A stretch of 22,886 nucleotides of DNA from a virus. Below, in pieces: positions 1 through 5,523 of this stretch. The first letter of the stretch is position 1; each line of letters begins with the position of its first letter. Where the stretch lies: IMG/VR virus record IMGVR_UViG_3300035681_000132, positions 1 to 22,886 of that record; one strand, given 5' to 3'. The position numbers were made by a program, and so were the translations under genes. Under the pieces are notes generated by a model. That model saw only the letters and a list, made by a program, of their open reading frames with translations. It ran no database searches and was not told where the DNA came from.

Positions 1-1
1 T

Positions 2-631
2 TTGTTCTGGAACCATTGCGAGAGCGATCATACCCGCGTCAACAACCGCCTTGCAGCCGTCGAATTTCGCGCACCATCCGCAATAATCGCACAGCCTCGG
101 GTTTGGGTTATCGCGCTGGCGATCTCTGAGAATATCGCGCACCGTCTGCATTGCTCCTTCGATCGTGTATCGGTACTCGCGAATTTCGTGCTTGTCGGCA
201 AAAACAAGGATCGCCGTCCAGTAAGTCGCGCCCGTCTTTTTCATCCACCCGAGCGAATAGGCCGCCATCTGGCTGTAATAGTCGCGGATCTCTCCGGTCT
301 TAAGATCGAACAGAAGATTCTTGTCCGGACAAACCGCGTCACACGTCCCGCCGTCGAGAAGCTGACCATCGATTTCAACATCGATCCTGCAATCCTGTTC
401 CCGGCATAAAACCGTTTCGAGCCCCGAGCGAGCGAGCACATAGTCCGCCGCCCATTTCGCAACCGAATCTTCCTCGGTCTGTTCTCGAATTTCCGGCCTG
501 CCTTGGTATTCAATGAGGCTACGAAACAGGATGTCGATCCGCGTTCCGCGTTCCGCCGCTGGCGACGGCGACGAAGAGCCCTCAAACTGCGGGCACTCCT
601 GAAGTTTCGGAAGAGAGGATGGGCGGATCAT
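2..631 (-). CDS. Fe-S PD-(D/E)XK nuclease, Cas4/RecB-like (3' end cut by window)
   Basis: Open from an ATG at 631 to the left window edge (210 codons, no stop seen). The nuclease core is visible: GGTCDAV with Asp98, then FDLKTG with Asp109 and Lys111, then QMAAYSLG with Gln121 and Tyr125. An AddB/Cas4-type iron-sulfur set is also present: Cys13 in LQECPQF near the N-terminus and Cys181, 184, 187 and 193 (CDYCGWC, then GC) near the C-terminus. Such proteins are 5'-3' exonucleases that make single-stranded ends for recombination. The start overlaps the stop of the RuvC-like gene as ATGA (628-631). Oddity: where relatives usually have GT.xH near the N-terminus, this one reads RGTRID, so the usual His appears to be Asp33. 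Family assignment is secure; the biological role is inferred from the neighbouring Sak4-like ATPase and resolvase. Confidence 0.85.
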   Translation of the reverse strand, partial: MIRPSSLPKLQECPQFEGSSSPSPAAERGTRIDILFRSLIEYQGRPEIREQTEEDSVAKWAADYVLARSGLETVLCREQDCRIDVEIDGQLLDGGTCDAVCPDKNLLFDLKTGEIRDYYSQMAAYSLGWMKKTGATYWTAILVFADKHEIREYRYTIEGAMQTVRDILRDRQRDNPNPRLCDYCGWCAKFDGCKAVVDAGMIALAMVPEQ

Positions 632-1080
632 TTTCCGTCCTCCTGTTCGAGCGCGGTCACGGCGACGGCGAGTGCTGACCACAAATGCGATTTCATGCCG
701 TACAGCGGCCCCGGATTGTTTTTTGTCCCTACTTGTCCGAGCCTATCAATCAATGCAGCCCGCACGTTTGCATCCTTGGCTCTCGGTGATCCGCAAATCG
801 TTAGTTTAACGTCCTTGCGATAGACAAGCGTCACAATTCCAAGCCTTTCAACGAATCGCCCGATCCAGACGCAAGTCTCGAAAACTTCGCGCCCGACTGC
901 CATTCCGTAACTCGCAATCATTTCGATGGCGTTGTCACAGTGTTTGAAGTCTCCAACTTTGATTCGACGGAGAAGCTCGATGTTTTCGAGGATTCCGGCT
1001 TCGTGGATCCGGCTTCCATCCCAAACGATAAACGCGGATTTTTCCGTGCCGGGATCTATTGCGAGAATTTTTTGGCTCAT
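628..1080 (-). CDS. RuvC-like Holliday junction resolvase
   Basis: A 150-residue protein starting MSQKILAIDPGT, the typical first beta strand of RuvC/RNase H-fold resolvases, with the first metal-binding Asp at residue 9. The C-terminal helix reads KSHLWSALAVAVTALE, the position where the last acidic residue of the active site normally lies; here the usual Asp pair is replaced by SHLWSA, so the exact metal ligand is unclear. The ATG at 1080 overlaps the stop of the ATPase gene (ATGA, 1077-1080); an upstream alternative start at 1095 is less likely. It probably cuts branched DNA during phage recombination or before packaging. The match is by motif and context. Confidence 0.75.
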   Translation of the reverse strand: MSQKILAIDPGTEKSAFIVWDGSRIHEAGILENIELLRRIKVGDFKHCDNAIEMIASYGMAVGREVFETCVWIGRFVERLGIVTLVYRKDVKLTICGSPRAKDANVRAALIDRLGQVGTKNNPGPLYGMKSHLWSALAVAVTALEQEDGK

Positions 1081-1976
1081 TTCGCATCCCTCCAAGCCCG
1101 GAATTTTTCATTGAACCCTTCTCGGTTTGAGCGAATCCGGTTGAGCACCGACGGCGTCGGTTGCCCGCCGTCTCCGGCCCATCCGTTGGCGGCGATGAAG
1201 AGAAGCTCTGTGTCCGTGAATTCTACCGGCAAATCCTCGTCTGGAGTGGCCTCCAATGTGGCCAAAACCGCGTTAAATACAGGGTCCAATGCTCGGATGT
1301 CGCACGGGATCTCGTCTGGAAGTCCATGCCGGTTTTTCGCGTCCCAAGCCGCCGAATGCGTGGTCTGAATGACGCGCTCTTTTCCTCCAACGCCTTTCTT
1401 TTTGCCGTCTACTTCAACGACTTTCGATTTGAAGTTAAGGAACAGAATCGCATCCGCCCATTCCTTGCAAAGCGGAGTCGTCTGTTTGCTCATTTTTAAT
1501 TCAAATCGGTCATGCTCGCCCGCCAAGTCCGGCGCGGCGAAACGCACAACTTTCGAGTGCGCGAGAAGCACGACGTGCTTGCCTCCGCGCACAACACCAT
1601 CCAGAGCCGTCAAGAGCCTGCTGAATTCCTCCGCCACCATGACCCAGCCCTTGCCATACCCGAAATCCTCAATGCTCTTTTTAGACCCATTTTGGAGCAC
1701 CGAGACGACTGCAAGCCGTTCGGCCCAATCGGCCGTATCGAGTACCAATGTGCCAAACTCCGGCATCCGGTGGATTTCGGCTGCCGCTCCCAATAGCGTT
1801 GTCCAGTCCCTGACCTCGACGCGTGCCACATCGAGTTGCGCCGTCGATCCCTCGGTGTCGATGAAGACCGGTTTTGGCATTTGGCTCGCAAGCGTCGACT
1901 TCCCAACTCCCTCCGGGCCGTAGAGAACCAACTTCTGGGGCCGTGGTTGTGGGCCCCGCTTGATTTCAATTTTCAT
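1077..1976 (-). CDS. Sak4-like RecA-fold ATPase (single-strand annealing recombination)
   Basis: A 299-residue P-loop ATPase. Walker A is GPEGVGKST at residues 20-28, and Walker B is GTLVLDTADW with Asp80. The line after Walker A (KPVFIDTEGST) and the compact RecA-like core are typical of phage Sak4 / AAA_24 proteins, which bind single-stranded DNA and promote annealing. The C-terminal ~70 residues beyond the core (TDTELLFIAANGWAGDG and onward) look like a separate helical extension. It is followed without a gap by a RuvC-like resolvase and a Cas4-like nuclease, the usual partners of this family. Its start overlaps the end of the upstream gene by 11 bases and lacks an SD sequence; instead two AACACG copies precede the ATG. 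Confidence 0.85.
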   Translation of the reverse strand: MKIEIKRGPQPRPQKLVLYGPEGVGKSTLASQMPKPVFIDTEGSTAQLDVARVEVRDWTTLLGAAAEIHRMPEFGTLVLDTADWAERLAVVSVLQNGSKKSIEDFGYGKGWVMVAEEFSRLLTALDGVVRGGKHVVLLAHSKVVRFAAPDLAGEHDRFELKMSKQTTPLCKEWADAILFLNFKSKVVEVDGKKKGVGGKERVIQTTHSAAWDAKNRHGLPDEIPCDIRALDPVFNAVLATLEATPDEDLPVEFTDTELLFIAANGWAGDGGQPTPSVLNRIRSNREGFNEKFRAWRDAK

Positions 1977-2568
1977 GCTTCGTGTTTTCCGTGTTTGCTG
2001 TTTTTTTGAGCGCCGGGACTCGCTCGGTTCCCCGACTGCGGTTTCGCGTCTCTATGACGCACGCTTCTAGGACCTGCCAGTAATTTGTGGAGCCGTTCCG
2101 GCGTCGCCGCTCCTTCTGTCCCACCAGATACATCTGATAGATGATTGAGTTTTTACCGTTGCTGATCCGGTACATCCGCACACCATATCCAAAATCAAGC
2201 GGGAAAATTATCCCGTCAGGGGGCGGCTTGTGTGTTACAACCGGCTTTCCCTTTTGTCTGCCTGTGTTCCAAAGTTTTGCGCCACTCCTAAGGCCCGCGT
2301 ATGTCGGAGTGTAACCAACTTTTACAAGCGCATCCTTCAACTCGTCCGGAGGCACGTCAACGTCATCCCTCCGTTCAAGCCACTTCCTCCACGGATCCGG
2401 ATCGGCGTCTCCGCCGACACCTTCCGAGAATCGATCCCACCACACTATCCTTCCAGCCCACGGCTGAAGGTGTGGCTGCAGCTTCTCTATTTCCTTGATG
2501 ACTTTGGCAACCGGAAGACCTCTGAGCTTCCAATGCGTCAGCATTGATTCGGACCTTTTGCGAGGCAT
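1966..2568 (-). CDS. Unassigned 200-residue phage protein upstream of the recombination cassette
   Basis: Starts MPRKRSESM at 2568 because GAGGAGGGG lies just upstream and the ATG shares one base with the stop of the preceding mini-gene (TAATG). Basic N-terminus, many Trp/Pro residues, and a mid-region aromatic stretch (GIIFPLDFGYGVRMYRI) that could be a beta-rich core. The C-terminal tail (KKTANTENTKHEN) is low complexity because the same bases carry the leader of the next gene. No recognised domain or catalytic motif. Position directly before a Sak4-like ATPase suggests a DNA replication or recombination accessory protein, but this is only context. Confidence 0.75.
   Translation of the reverse strand: MPRKRSESMLTHWKLRGLPVAKVIKEIEKLQPHLQPWAGRIVWWDRFSEGVGGDADPDPWRKWLERRDDVDVPPDELKDALVKVGYTPTYAGLRSGAKLWNTGRQKGKPVVTHKPPPDGIIFPLDFGYGVRMYRISNGKNSIIYQMYLVGQKERRRRNGSTNYWQVLEACVIETRNRSRGTERVPALKKTANTENTKHEN
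1977..1998 (-). promoter_or_regulatory. AAAACACG start-associated motif before the Sak4-like gene
   Basis: Two AACACG copies stand in tandem, the second as GGAAAACACGAAGC directly before ATG 1976. They lie inside the end of the preceding coding region. Confidence 0.5.
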
Positions 2569-2657
2569 TATAGGCCCCTCCTCATCCACCAAATCCCGAC
2601 TGCCATTCCGATGCCGATCAAGATCCCGGCGAGAGCTAGTCGTTCGTCTCTATTCAA
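2568..2657 (-). CDS. 29-residue membrane mini-protein with TTG start
   Basis: A tiny reading frame from TTG at 2657 to TAA at 2568. A GGAGG sequence lies 6 bases before the TTG, the TTG overlaps the stop of the upstream gene, and the stop overlaps the ATG of the next gene (TAATG). The product has one clear membrane helix (LALAGILIGIGMAVGIWW) followed by MRRGL, suggesting one span with a positively charged cytoplasmic tail. Function unknown. The tight coupling on both sides and the SD are the evidence that it is real; there is no homology evidence. Confidence 0.55.
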   Translation of the reverse strand: MNRDERLALAGILIGIGMAVGIWWMRRGL

Positions 2658-2811
2658 GATCGACCTCCTCGCCGTTTTTGAGCCTCTCCAGCGTCCACTC
2701 CGCCTCCGCTCGCGCATCGTCTTCAGTCCGCTCCCAGCCAAAATACAGGCTTCCCTCAAACTCAAACTGCCATTTGTGACAGTAGGATCCTACAGTTTCC
2801 ACCGTTATCAT
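2650..2811 (-). CDS. Small acidic hypothetical protein (53 residues)
   Basis: Starts MITVETVGSYCHKW at 2811, with an ATGA overlap on the stop of the upstream gene (2808-2811). A beta-like N-terminal half (WQFEFEGSLYFGWERT) is followed by one acidic helix (DDARAEAEWTLERLKNGEE). It reads like a small sequence-embellishing or DNA-mimic-sized phage protein, but no family is recognised. Longer upstream frames exist but have no coupling signal. Confidence 0.65.
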   Translation of the reverse strand: MITVETVGSYCHKWQFEFEGSLYFGWERTEDDARAEAEWTLERLKNGEEVDLE

Positions 2812-2993
2812 TCTGCGCCCTCCTCTCCGAAGATCCCGAGCTCCCTCCACCGCTCGATCCGCGCTTCCCGCTCGCGCTGGTCGAGCCATTTGCATGCCTG
2901 ATAGAGTGCTCCGGCTAGGGCGATGCCGGAGAGTGAGCCCAACAAGAACACCGTGAGCACGTCGGCTCCGCTGAGCATAAGAATGGTGCTCAT
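2808..2993 (-). CDS. Small membrane protein with cytoplasmic helix (61 residues)
   Basis: Starts MSTILMLSG at 2993 by ATGA overlap with the stop of the NLTPH-domain gene (2990-2993). One membrane span (VLTVFLLGSLSGIALAGALY) is followed by a charged helix (LDQREREARIERWRELG). This layout, span then arginine-rich helix, is common among small phage membrane proteins of unknown role. It lies outside the lysis cassette and is separated from it by two genes, so a lysis role is possible but not supported. Confidence 0.7.
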   Translation of the reverse strand: MSTILMLSGADVLTVFLLGSLSGIALAGALYQACKWLDQREREARIERWRELGIFGEEGAE

Positions 2994-3937
2994 TGCGCAC
3001 CTCCCTTGATCAGGCTTTTGCATCCTATCACCCGCCCCTGTGCATCCCGCACCAAATCCCCCGGCGCGAGCAAGTCGCCGCGCCCCACCGAAGCGGCCAA
3101 GACCATGCCGCTGACGATATATATTACCCCTGCCCGCTCATCTGGAAGGGTGTGAATTTGCCTCTCATCGAGGCACGGCGTGCCGACCCACATCGGCGGA
3201 TCGAGCGTAACCCGCTCAGAGATTTCCGAGCGGAAAACAGAGAGCCCATGAATGGACTCTCCGGTGTCGATGTTTTCGACCTGCACCCGGGCGACGTGCC
3301 CGCTTTTTGGCACCGTGAGAACCGGCGCCCCGGTTTCGGGTGACCAAAGCACCACGTCGTGCGGCGTGAGGTTCACCAGATCAGGCTGGCACGCCTGAGC
3401 AACGTCTTGGGCCGTAATGGCCCGTGCGGGAGTCCAGATCTCCCACTTGGACTCCCACGAGTCCGATATGTGGCCACGGCTATTTGCCGTGGTGCCACCC
3501 ATCCGATAGGAGAGGGCGACTTGCCCCTTTTGTGGGGCGTTGTAAGAGGTGCGCACGGCACCTCCGACGATGTTTGCCAGTTTGGCCAACTGCTCGGCGG
3601 ACAGCCCGTCCGCTAATGACAAGGAGGCCAGCAGGGCCTCCTCGGCGGCGGCCTGACGGTCTTGCTCCGCCAGAAATTCCTCTCTGGCGGCCTCAGCCGC
3701 CGCCCGTGCGGCGGTTTCCGCCGCCGTTTCATCCCTCTGATGGGCAGCCTCGACCTCCTTACAGAGGTCGCACAAACCGGCGTCCCACGCCGCCGCCAAT
3801 GCATCGGACGCGGCGTATTCCCGGGTGTGCCCAAGGATTTTGATGTACCGCTGATACCAGCGGTGGAGGCTTTGCGCCTCCGGTGAGGCTTGCGCCTCTA
3901 TAAATGAGGCAATTGCCTCGTAGTTTGTTTTTGTCAT
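2990..3937 (-). CDS. Phage protein with coiled-coil N-terminus and NLTPH-type C-terminal domain; gene tiled with hairpins
   Basis: A 315-residue protein. Residues 1-60 form a helical region, residues 60-120 are an Ala/Glu-rich coiled coil (AAETAARAAAEAAREE), and residues ~186-310 match a domain I know from many phage hypothetical proteins: VNLTPHDVVL, then VPKSGHVARV, YIVSGMVLAA, and finally APGDLVRD and GRVIGCKSLI. No activity is assigned to that domain as far as I know. Start chosen at MTKTNYEA (3937) because the ATG directly follows CCAAAAAAACACG; upstream codons run into the hairpin leader. The gene and leader carry an unusually dense set of short perfect inverted repeats (see findings), unlike its neighbours. 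Function unknown. Confidence 0.8.
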   Translation of the reverse strand: MTKTNYEAIASFIEAQASPEAQSLHRWYQRYIKILGHTREYAASDALAAAWDAGLCDLCKEVEAAHQRDETAAETAARAAAEAAREEFLAEQDRQAAAEEALLASLSLADGLSAEQLAKLANIVGGAVRTSYNAPQKGQVALSYRMGGTTANSRGHISDSWESKWEIWTPARAITAQDVAQACQPDLVNLTPHDVVLWSPETGAPVLTVPKSGHVARVQVENIDTGESIHGLSVFRSEISERVTLDPPMWVGTPCLDERQIHTLPDERAGVIYIVSGMVLAASVGRGDLLAPGDLVRDAQGRVIGCKSLIKGGAQ

Positions 3938-3950
3938 CGTGTTTTTTTGG
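3938..3950 (-). promoter_or_regulatory. AAAACACG start-associated motif before the NLTPH-domain gene
   Basis: CCAAAAAAACACG abuts ATG 3937. A pair of hairpins lies upstream. No SD. Confidence 0.5.
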
Positions 3951-4007
3951 TTTATGTGGCGAACCGCCACCGTCAACCCCCGGAGGTCCGGGGGCTGAGG
4001 GTGGAAG
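3938..4007 (-). promoter_or_regulatory. Leader with two tandem hairpins before the NLTPH-domain gene
   Basis: Between two genes. Two perfect inverted repeats stand side by side: CCCCCGGA/TCCGGGGG at 3977-3994 (8-bp arms, 2-base centre) and GTGGCG/CGCCAC at 3956-3970 (6-bp arms, 3-base loop). GTTGAC lies between them, and CCAAAAAAACACG abuts the ATG. No T-run follows, so they are not intrinsic terminators. They could insulate mRNA ends or modulate translation of the next gene; no known riboswitch class is recognised. Confidence 0.6.
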
Positions 4008-4127
4008 TTAGGCATCCCAGTCTTCGATGCAAATACCGGCTTCTTCGCAGTGCTCGATACGCGCCTCGAAGATTTCGTTCAATTCTTCGAGACCGTCTTC
4101 AGTTTGTTTGGAGTCATTATCTTTCAT
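4008..4127 (-). CDS. Small acidic hypothetical protein (39 residues)
   Basis: Starts MKDNDSKQTEDG at 4127; CCAAAAACACGAAG directly precedes the ATG, the same leader type as three or four other genes here. Strongly acidic, predicted helical (LEELNEIFEARIEHCEE), ending CIEDWDA with two Cys. The frame stays open upstream to a TTG at 4268, but that extension contains two A8 runs, a Lys-rich odd composition and no SD, so the short form is preferred. No family recognised. Confidence 0.5.
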   Translation of the reverse strand: MKDNDSKQTEDGLEELNEIFEARIEHCEEAGICIEDWDA

Positions 4128-4141
4128 CTTCGTGTTTTTGG
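4128..4141 (-). promoter_or_regulatory. AAAACACG start-associated motif before the small acidic gene
   Basis: CCAAAAACACGAAG directly before ATG 4127, with the GTCCGA/TCGGAC hairpin (4146-4168) just upstream. Confidence 0.5.
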
Positions 4142-4258
4142 AGTCGTCCGACCGACCATCGATCGGACATTTGCGTTTGTATCCCAACTCCCGCAGACCT
4201 CCAGCTTTTTTTTCGTTTTTTTTCGGGCTTGCAAACCCGAGCGGGTCGTGACAGCGCG
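4128..4258 (-). other. 131-base intergenic leader with hairpin and paired A8 tracts
   Basis: The longest probable non-coding stretch. Read on the minus strand it holds an inverted repeat TCGGG.TTGCAA.CCCGA, then two A8 runs separated by CG (AAAAAAAACGAAAAAAAAG), then a GTCCGA/TCGGAC hairpin at 4146-4168 with an inner CGA/TCG pair, and finally the CCAAAAACACG start motif. No convincing -35/-10 pair is seen. The A tracts could bend DNA or cause slippage; neither is proven. Confidence 0.5.
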
Positions 4259-4861
4259 TCAGACCCAAAGATCGCGCCCGGAATCCATCCGGCGCTTGAA
4301 TTCCGCGAGGATCCTCGGCGACTCCATCCCAACGGCCCAGCTTGGCCGGAGTTGAAAATGGGGTTCATCTTTCCATTTCCAGTCACCTCCCCACTCAAGC
4401 CCGAGCCCGCGTCCGATCTTGCCGACCTCTTTATAGAGCGGAGAGTCCTCCAGATAGTCGTCGCCGTGGAAAAGGCCCACGTCGAACGCCATGCCGTAAT
4501 TGTGCCATGACTGCCCGCCGCGTGCGTTGGTTGCGACTTTTCCGGGCTTCGTGCGCCCGATTGAATAAATCGCCTCCTGCTCTGCGAAGGTGCGGAGTCC
4601 GCAGATAATCCGGCAATCGATTCCGGCGCTTGCAGCGGCCTTTACTAGACGCTCGGCAAGAAACCCGATTTGCGGATGAATCGTTGCGATGTTTTTTTGC
4701 GAGCGCTTATCGAGGCCGGAATGATTCAGCGGGGTGGGAGCCGCCTTCGGGACGCCGCAGATGCGTTGATGCACGGCCCGCCATGTCACCGGACCAGCGA
4801 TGCCGTCTGCGTCGAGCCCGAGCGTTTCTTGCACCTCGCGGATGATTTCTGGCAGTGTCAT
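4259..4861 (-). CDS. Endolysin: M15 (VanY/T5-type) peptidoglycan endopeptidase with short PG-binding N-terminus
   Basis: A 200-residue zinc peptidase. Residues ~10-35 (LGLDADGIAGPVTWRAV) look like a PG_binding_1 repeat. The catalytic domain has GLRTFAEQEAIY, then SWHNYGMAFDV with zinc ligands His120 and Asp127, and DEPHF with His168 as third ligand and Asp165/Glu166 as likely catalytic acid. This is the L-alanyl-D-glutamate / D-Ala carboxypeptidase group, which cleaves the cell-wall stem peptide. The ATG overlaps the spanin-like gene stop (ATGA, 4858-4861), placing it last in the lysis cassette. No signal peptide, so release depends on the holin. Family assignment is firm; the exact bond cut is not determined. 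Confidence 0.92.
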   Translation of the reverse strand: MTLPEIIREVQETLGLDADGIAGPVTWRAVHQRICGVPKAAPTPLNHSGLDKRSQKNIATIHPQIGFLAERLVKAAASAGIDCRIICGLRTFAEQEAIYSIGRTKPGKVATNARGGQSWHNYGMAFDVGLFHGDDYLEDSPLYKEVGKIGRGLGLEWGGDWKWKDEPHFQLRPSWAVGMESPRILAEFKRRMDSGRDLWV

Positions 4862-5061
4862 TTTCTATCCCTCTCCAGATCGTTTATCCGGTGCAGGAGT
4901 TTGCCCACGAACCGTTTCTGCTGGCCCTGAAAGTTGAGCGTCTTGGCCTCGTCTATCAGCGCCTTGGTTGACGTCGTCGCGCAACCATGCATCGATAGCA
5001 TCGCGATTATCAGCGTGAGCGTTTTCGCGCTGCGCTTCAACGATTGCATCGATGAGTTCAT
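4858..5061 (-). CDS. Small lipoprotein, probable outer-membrane spanin (Rz1-like)
   Basis: A 67-residue protein: basic start (MQSLKRSAK), hydrophobic core (LTLIIAML), then a Cys in SMHGCATT that fits a signal-peptidase II lipobox in a relaxed form (His at -2 is unusual). Then a short, charged mature part (KALIDEAKTLNF and onward). Lies between holin-like and endolysin genes and is almost fully overlapped, in another frame, by the 4865-5125 gene, the embedded arrangement known for Rz/Rz1 pairs. The start may be 5061 or the in-frame ATG at 5049; neither has an SD. If correct it implies a host with an outer membrane. Confidence 0.6.
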   Translation of the reverse strand: MNSSMQSLKRSAKTLTLIIAMLSMHGCATTSTKALIDEAKTLNFQGQQKRFVGKLLHRINDLERDRK

Positions 5062-5125
5062 GGATGAATCCGGCGATTTTGGGAACCGCAGCAATCGCCC
5101 GCAGTGCCCAAAGCAGGAGGTTCAT
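4865..5125 (-). CDS. Small membrane-anchored protein overlapping the lipoprotein gene, possible inner-membrane spanin (Rz-like)
   Basis: An 86-residue frame whose ATG overlaps the holin-like gene stop (ATGA, 5122-5125). N-terminal hydrophobic segment (LLLWALRAIAAVPKIAGFI), then a helical acidic part (ELIDAIVEAQRENAHAD), then a Gly/Gln/Pro-rich tail. Position and coupling fit an inner-membrane spanin, with the lipoprotein nested in the other frame. Against this: it is short for Rz and its second half is low complexity, so that part may be dictated by the lipoprotein frame. Confidence 0.45.
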   Translation of the reverse strand: MNLLLWALRAIAAVPKIAGFIHELIDAIVEAQRENAHADNRDAIDAWLRDDVNQGADRRGQDAQLSGPAETVRGQTPAPDKRSGEG

Positions 5126-5295
5126 TTTTTCGAGTCCGCCGCGACGATCAATCCGACGCCAGCGCTGATTTGGGTGAAGATCGATGCCGCATCTCCGATC
5201 GTGCCAGTTTTGAGAAACTGCACGCCCGCGTTAATGACTGCGGAAAGGATGGTGAGGATGCCTAGTGTGGTGGTTTTTGAGTCTTTCATATTCAT
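5122..5295 (-). CDS. Holin-like small membrane protein
   Basis: A 57-residue protein starting MNMKDSKTTTLG, with AAGGAG upstream and an ATGA overlap on the previous gene (5292-5295). Two hydrophobic segments: LGILTILSAVINAGVQFL and ASIFTQISAGVGLIVAAD, separated by a short GTIGD turn. The ending (ISAGVGLIVAADSKK) is the pattern I know from many short phage membrane proteins next to lysins, usually called holin-like. It would form the membrane lesion that frees the endolysin. The dual Met start (ATGAATATG) resembles dual-start holins but lacks a charged residue between the two Met, so a regulatory pair is not claimed. Confidence 0.65.
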   Translation of the reverse strand: MNMKDSKTTTLGILTILSAVINAGVQFLKTGTIGDAASIFTQISAGVGLIVAADSKK

Positions 5296-5522
5296 TTGCT
5301 CCTTCGTTCGCCGAACGGACATTGCGACTGAGGGCACGCGTGAAACATTTCCAAGCGCCCCTCCGCGTGTCCGTGTTCTGATTTCAGTTTCTCTATTTCA
5401 ACCCGCAATCCGCGCCTGTCGGCCTCGCATTCCTCCGACCGAGCCCAGAGTTTAGTAACTGCCCAAACCAGCGCCGTAGTGGTTCCGGAAAGGCCTGCCA
5501 AAAGTGCCTGCTCGATGCTCAT
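5292..5522 (-). CDS. Small membrane protein with coiled coil, lysis-cassette associated
   Basis: A 76-residue protein. One hydrophobic segment near the N-terminus (LLAGLSGTTTALVWAVTKLW) is followed by a charged helix (EECEADRRGLRVEIEKLKSEHGHAEGR) and a Cys-containing tail (FHACPQSQCPFGE). This span-plus-coil design is common in phage genes between the last fibre gene and the lysin, where it may be an accessory holin, antiholin or inner spanin. It starts one base after the fibre stop. Function is inferred from position only. Confidence 0.65.
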   Translation of the reverse strand: MSIEQALLAGLSGTTTALVWAVTKLWARSEECEADRRGLRVEIEKLKSEHGHAEGRLEMFHACPQSQCPFGERRSK

Positions 5523-5523
5523 T

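Noticed and set aside
2990-3994. Giant structured non-coding RNA (GOLLD/ROOL-like)
   Set aside because: The same bases encode an intact 315-codon frame with a conserved C-terminal domain and ATGA coupling to the next gene, so structure is better treated as an overlay on a coding gene.
4195-4240. Intrinsic terminator at the A/T-rich hairpin near 4200-4240
   Set aside because: On the minus strand the hairpin is followed by A runs, and on the plus strand the T runs precede it, so neither strand has a hairpin followed by T's.
5289-5295. Dual-start holin/antiholin control at ATGAATATG
   Set aside because: Two in-frame ATGs exist, but no charged residue separates the two Met, so the topology change that defines dual-start holins is not supported.
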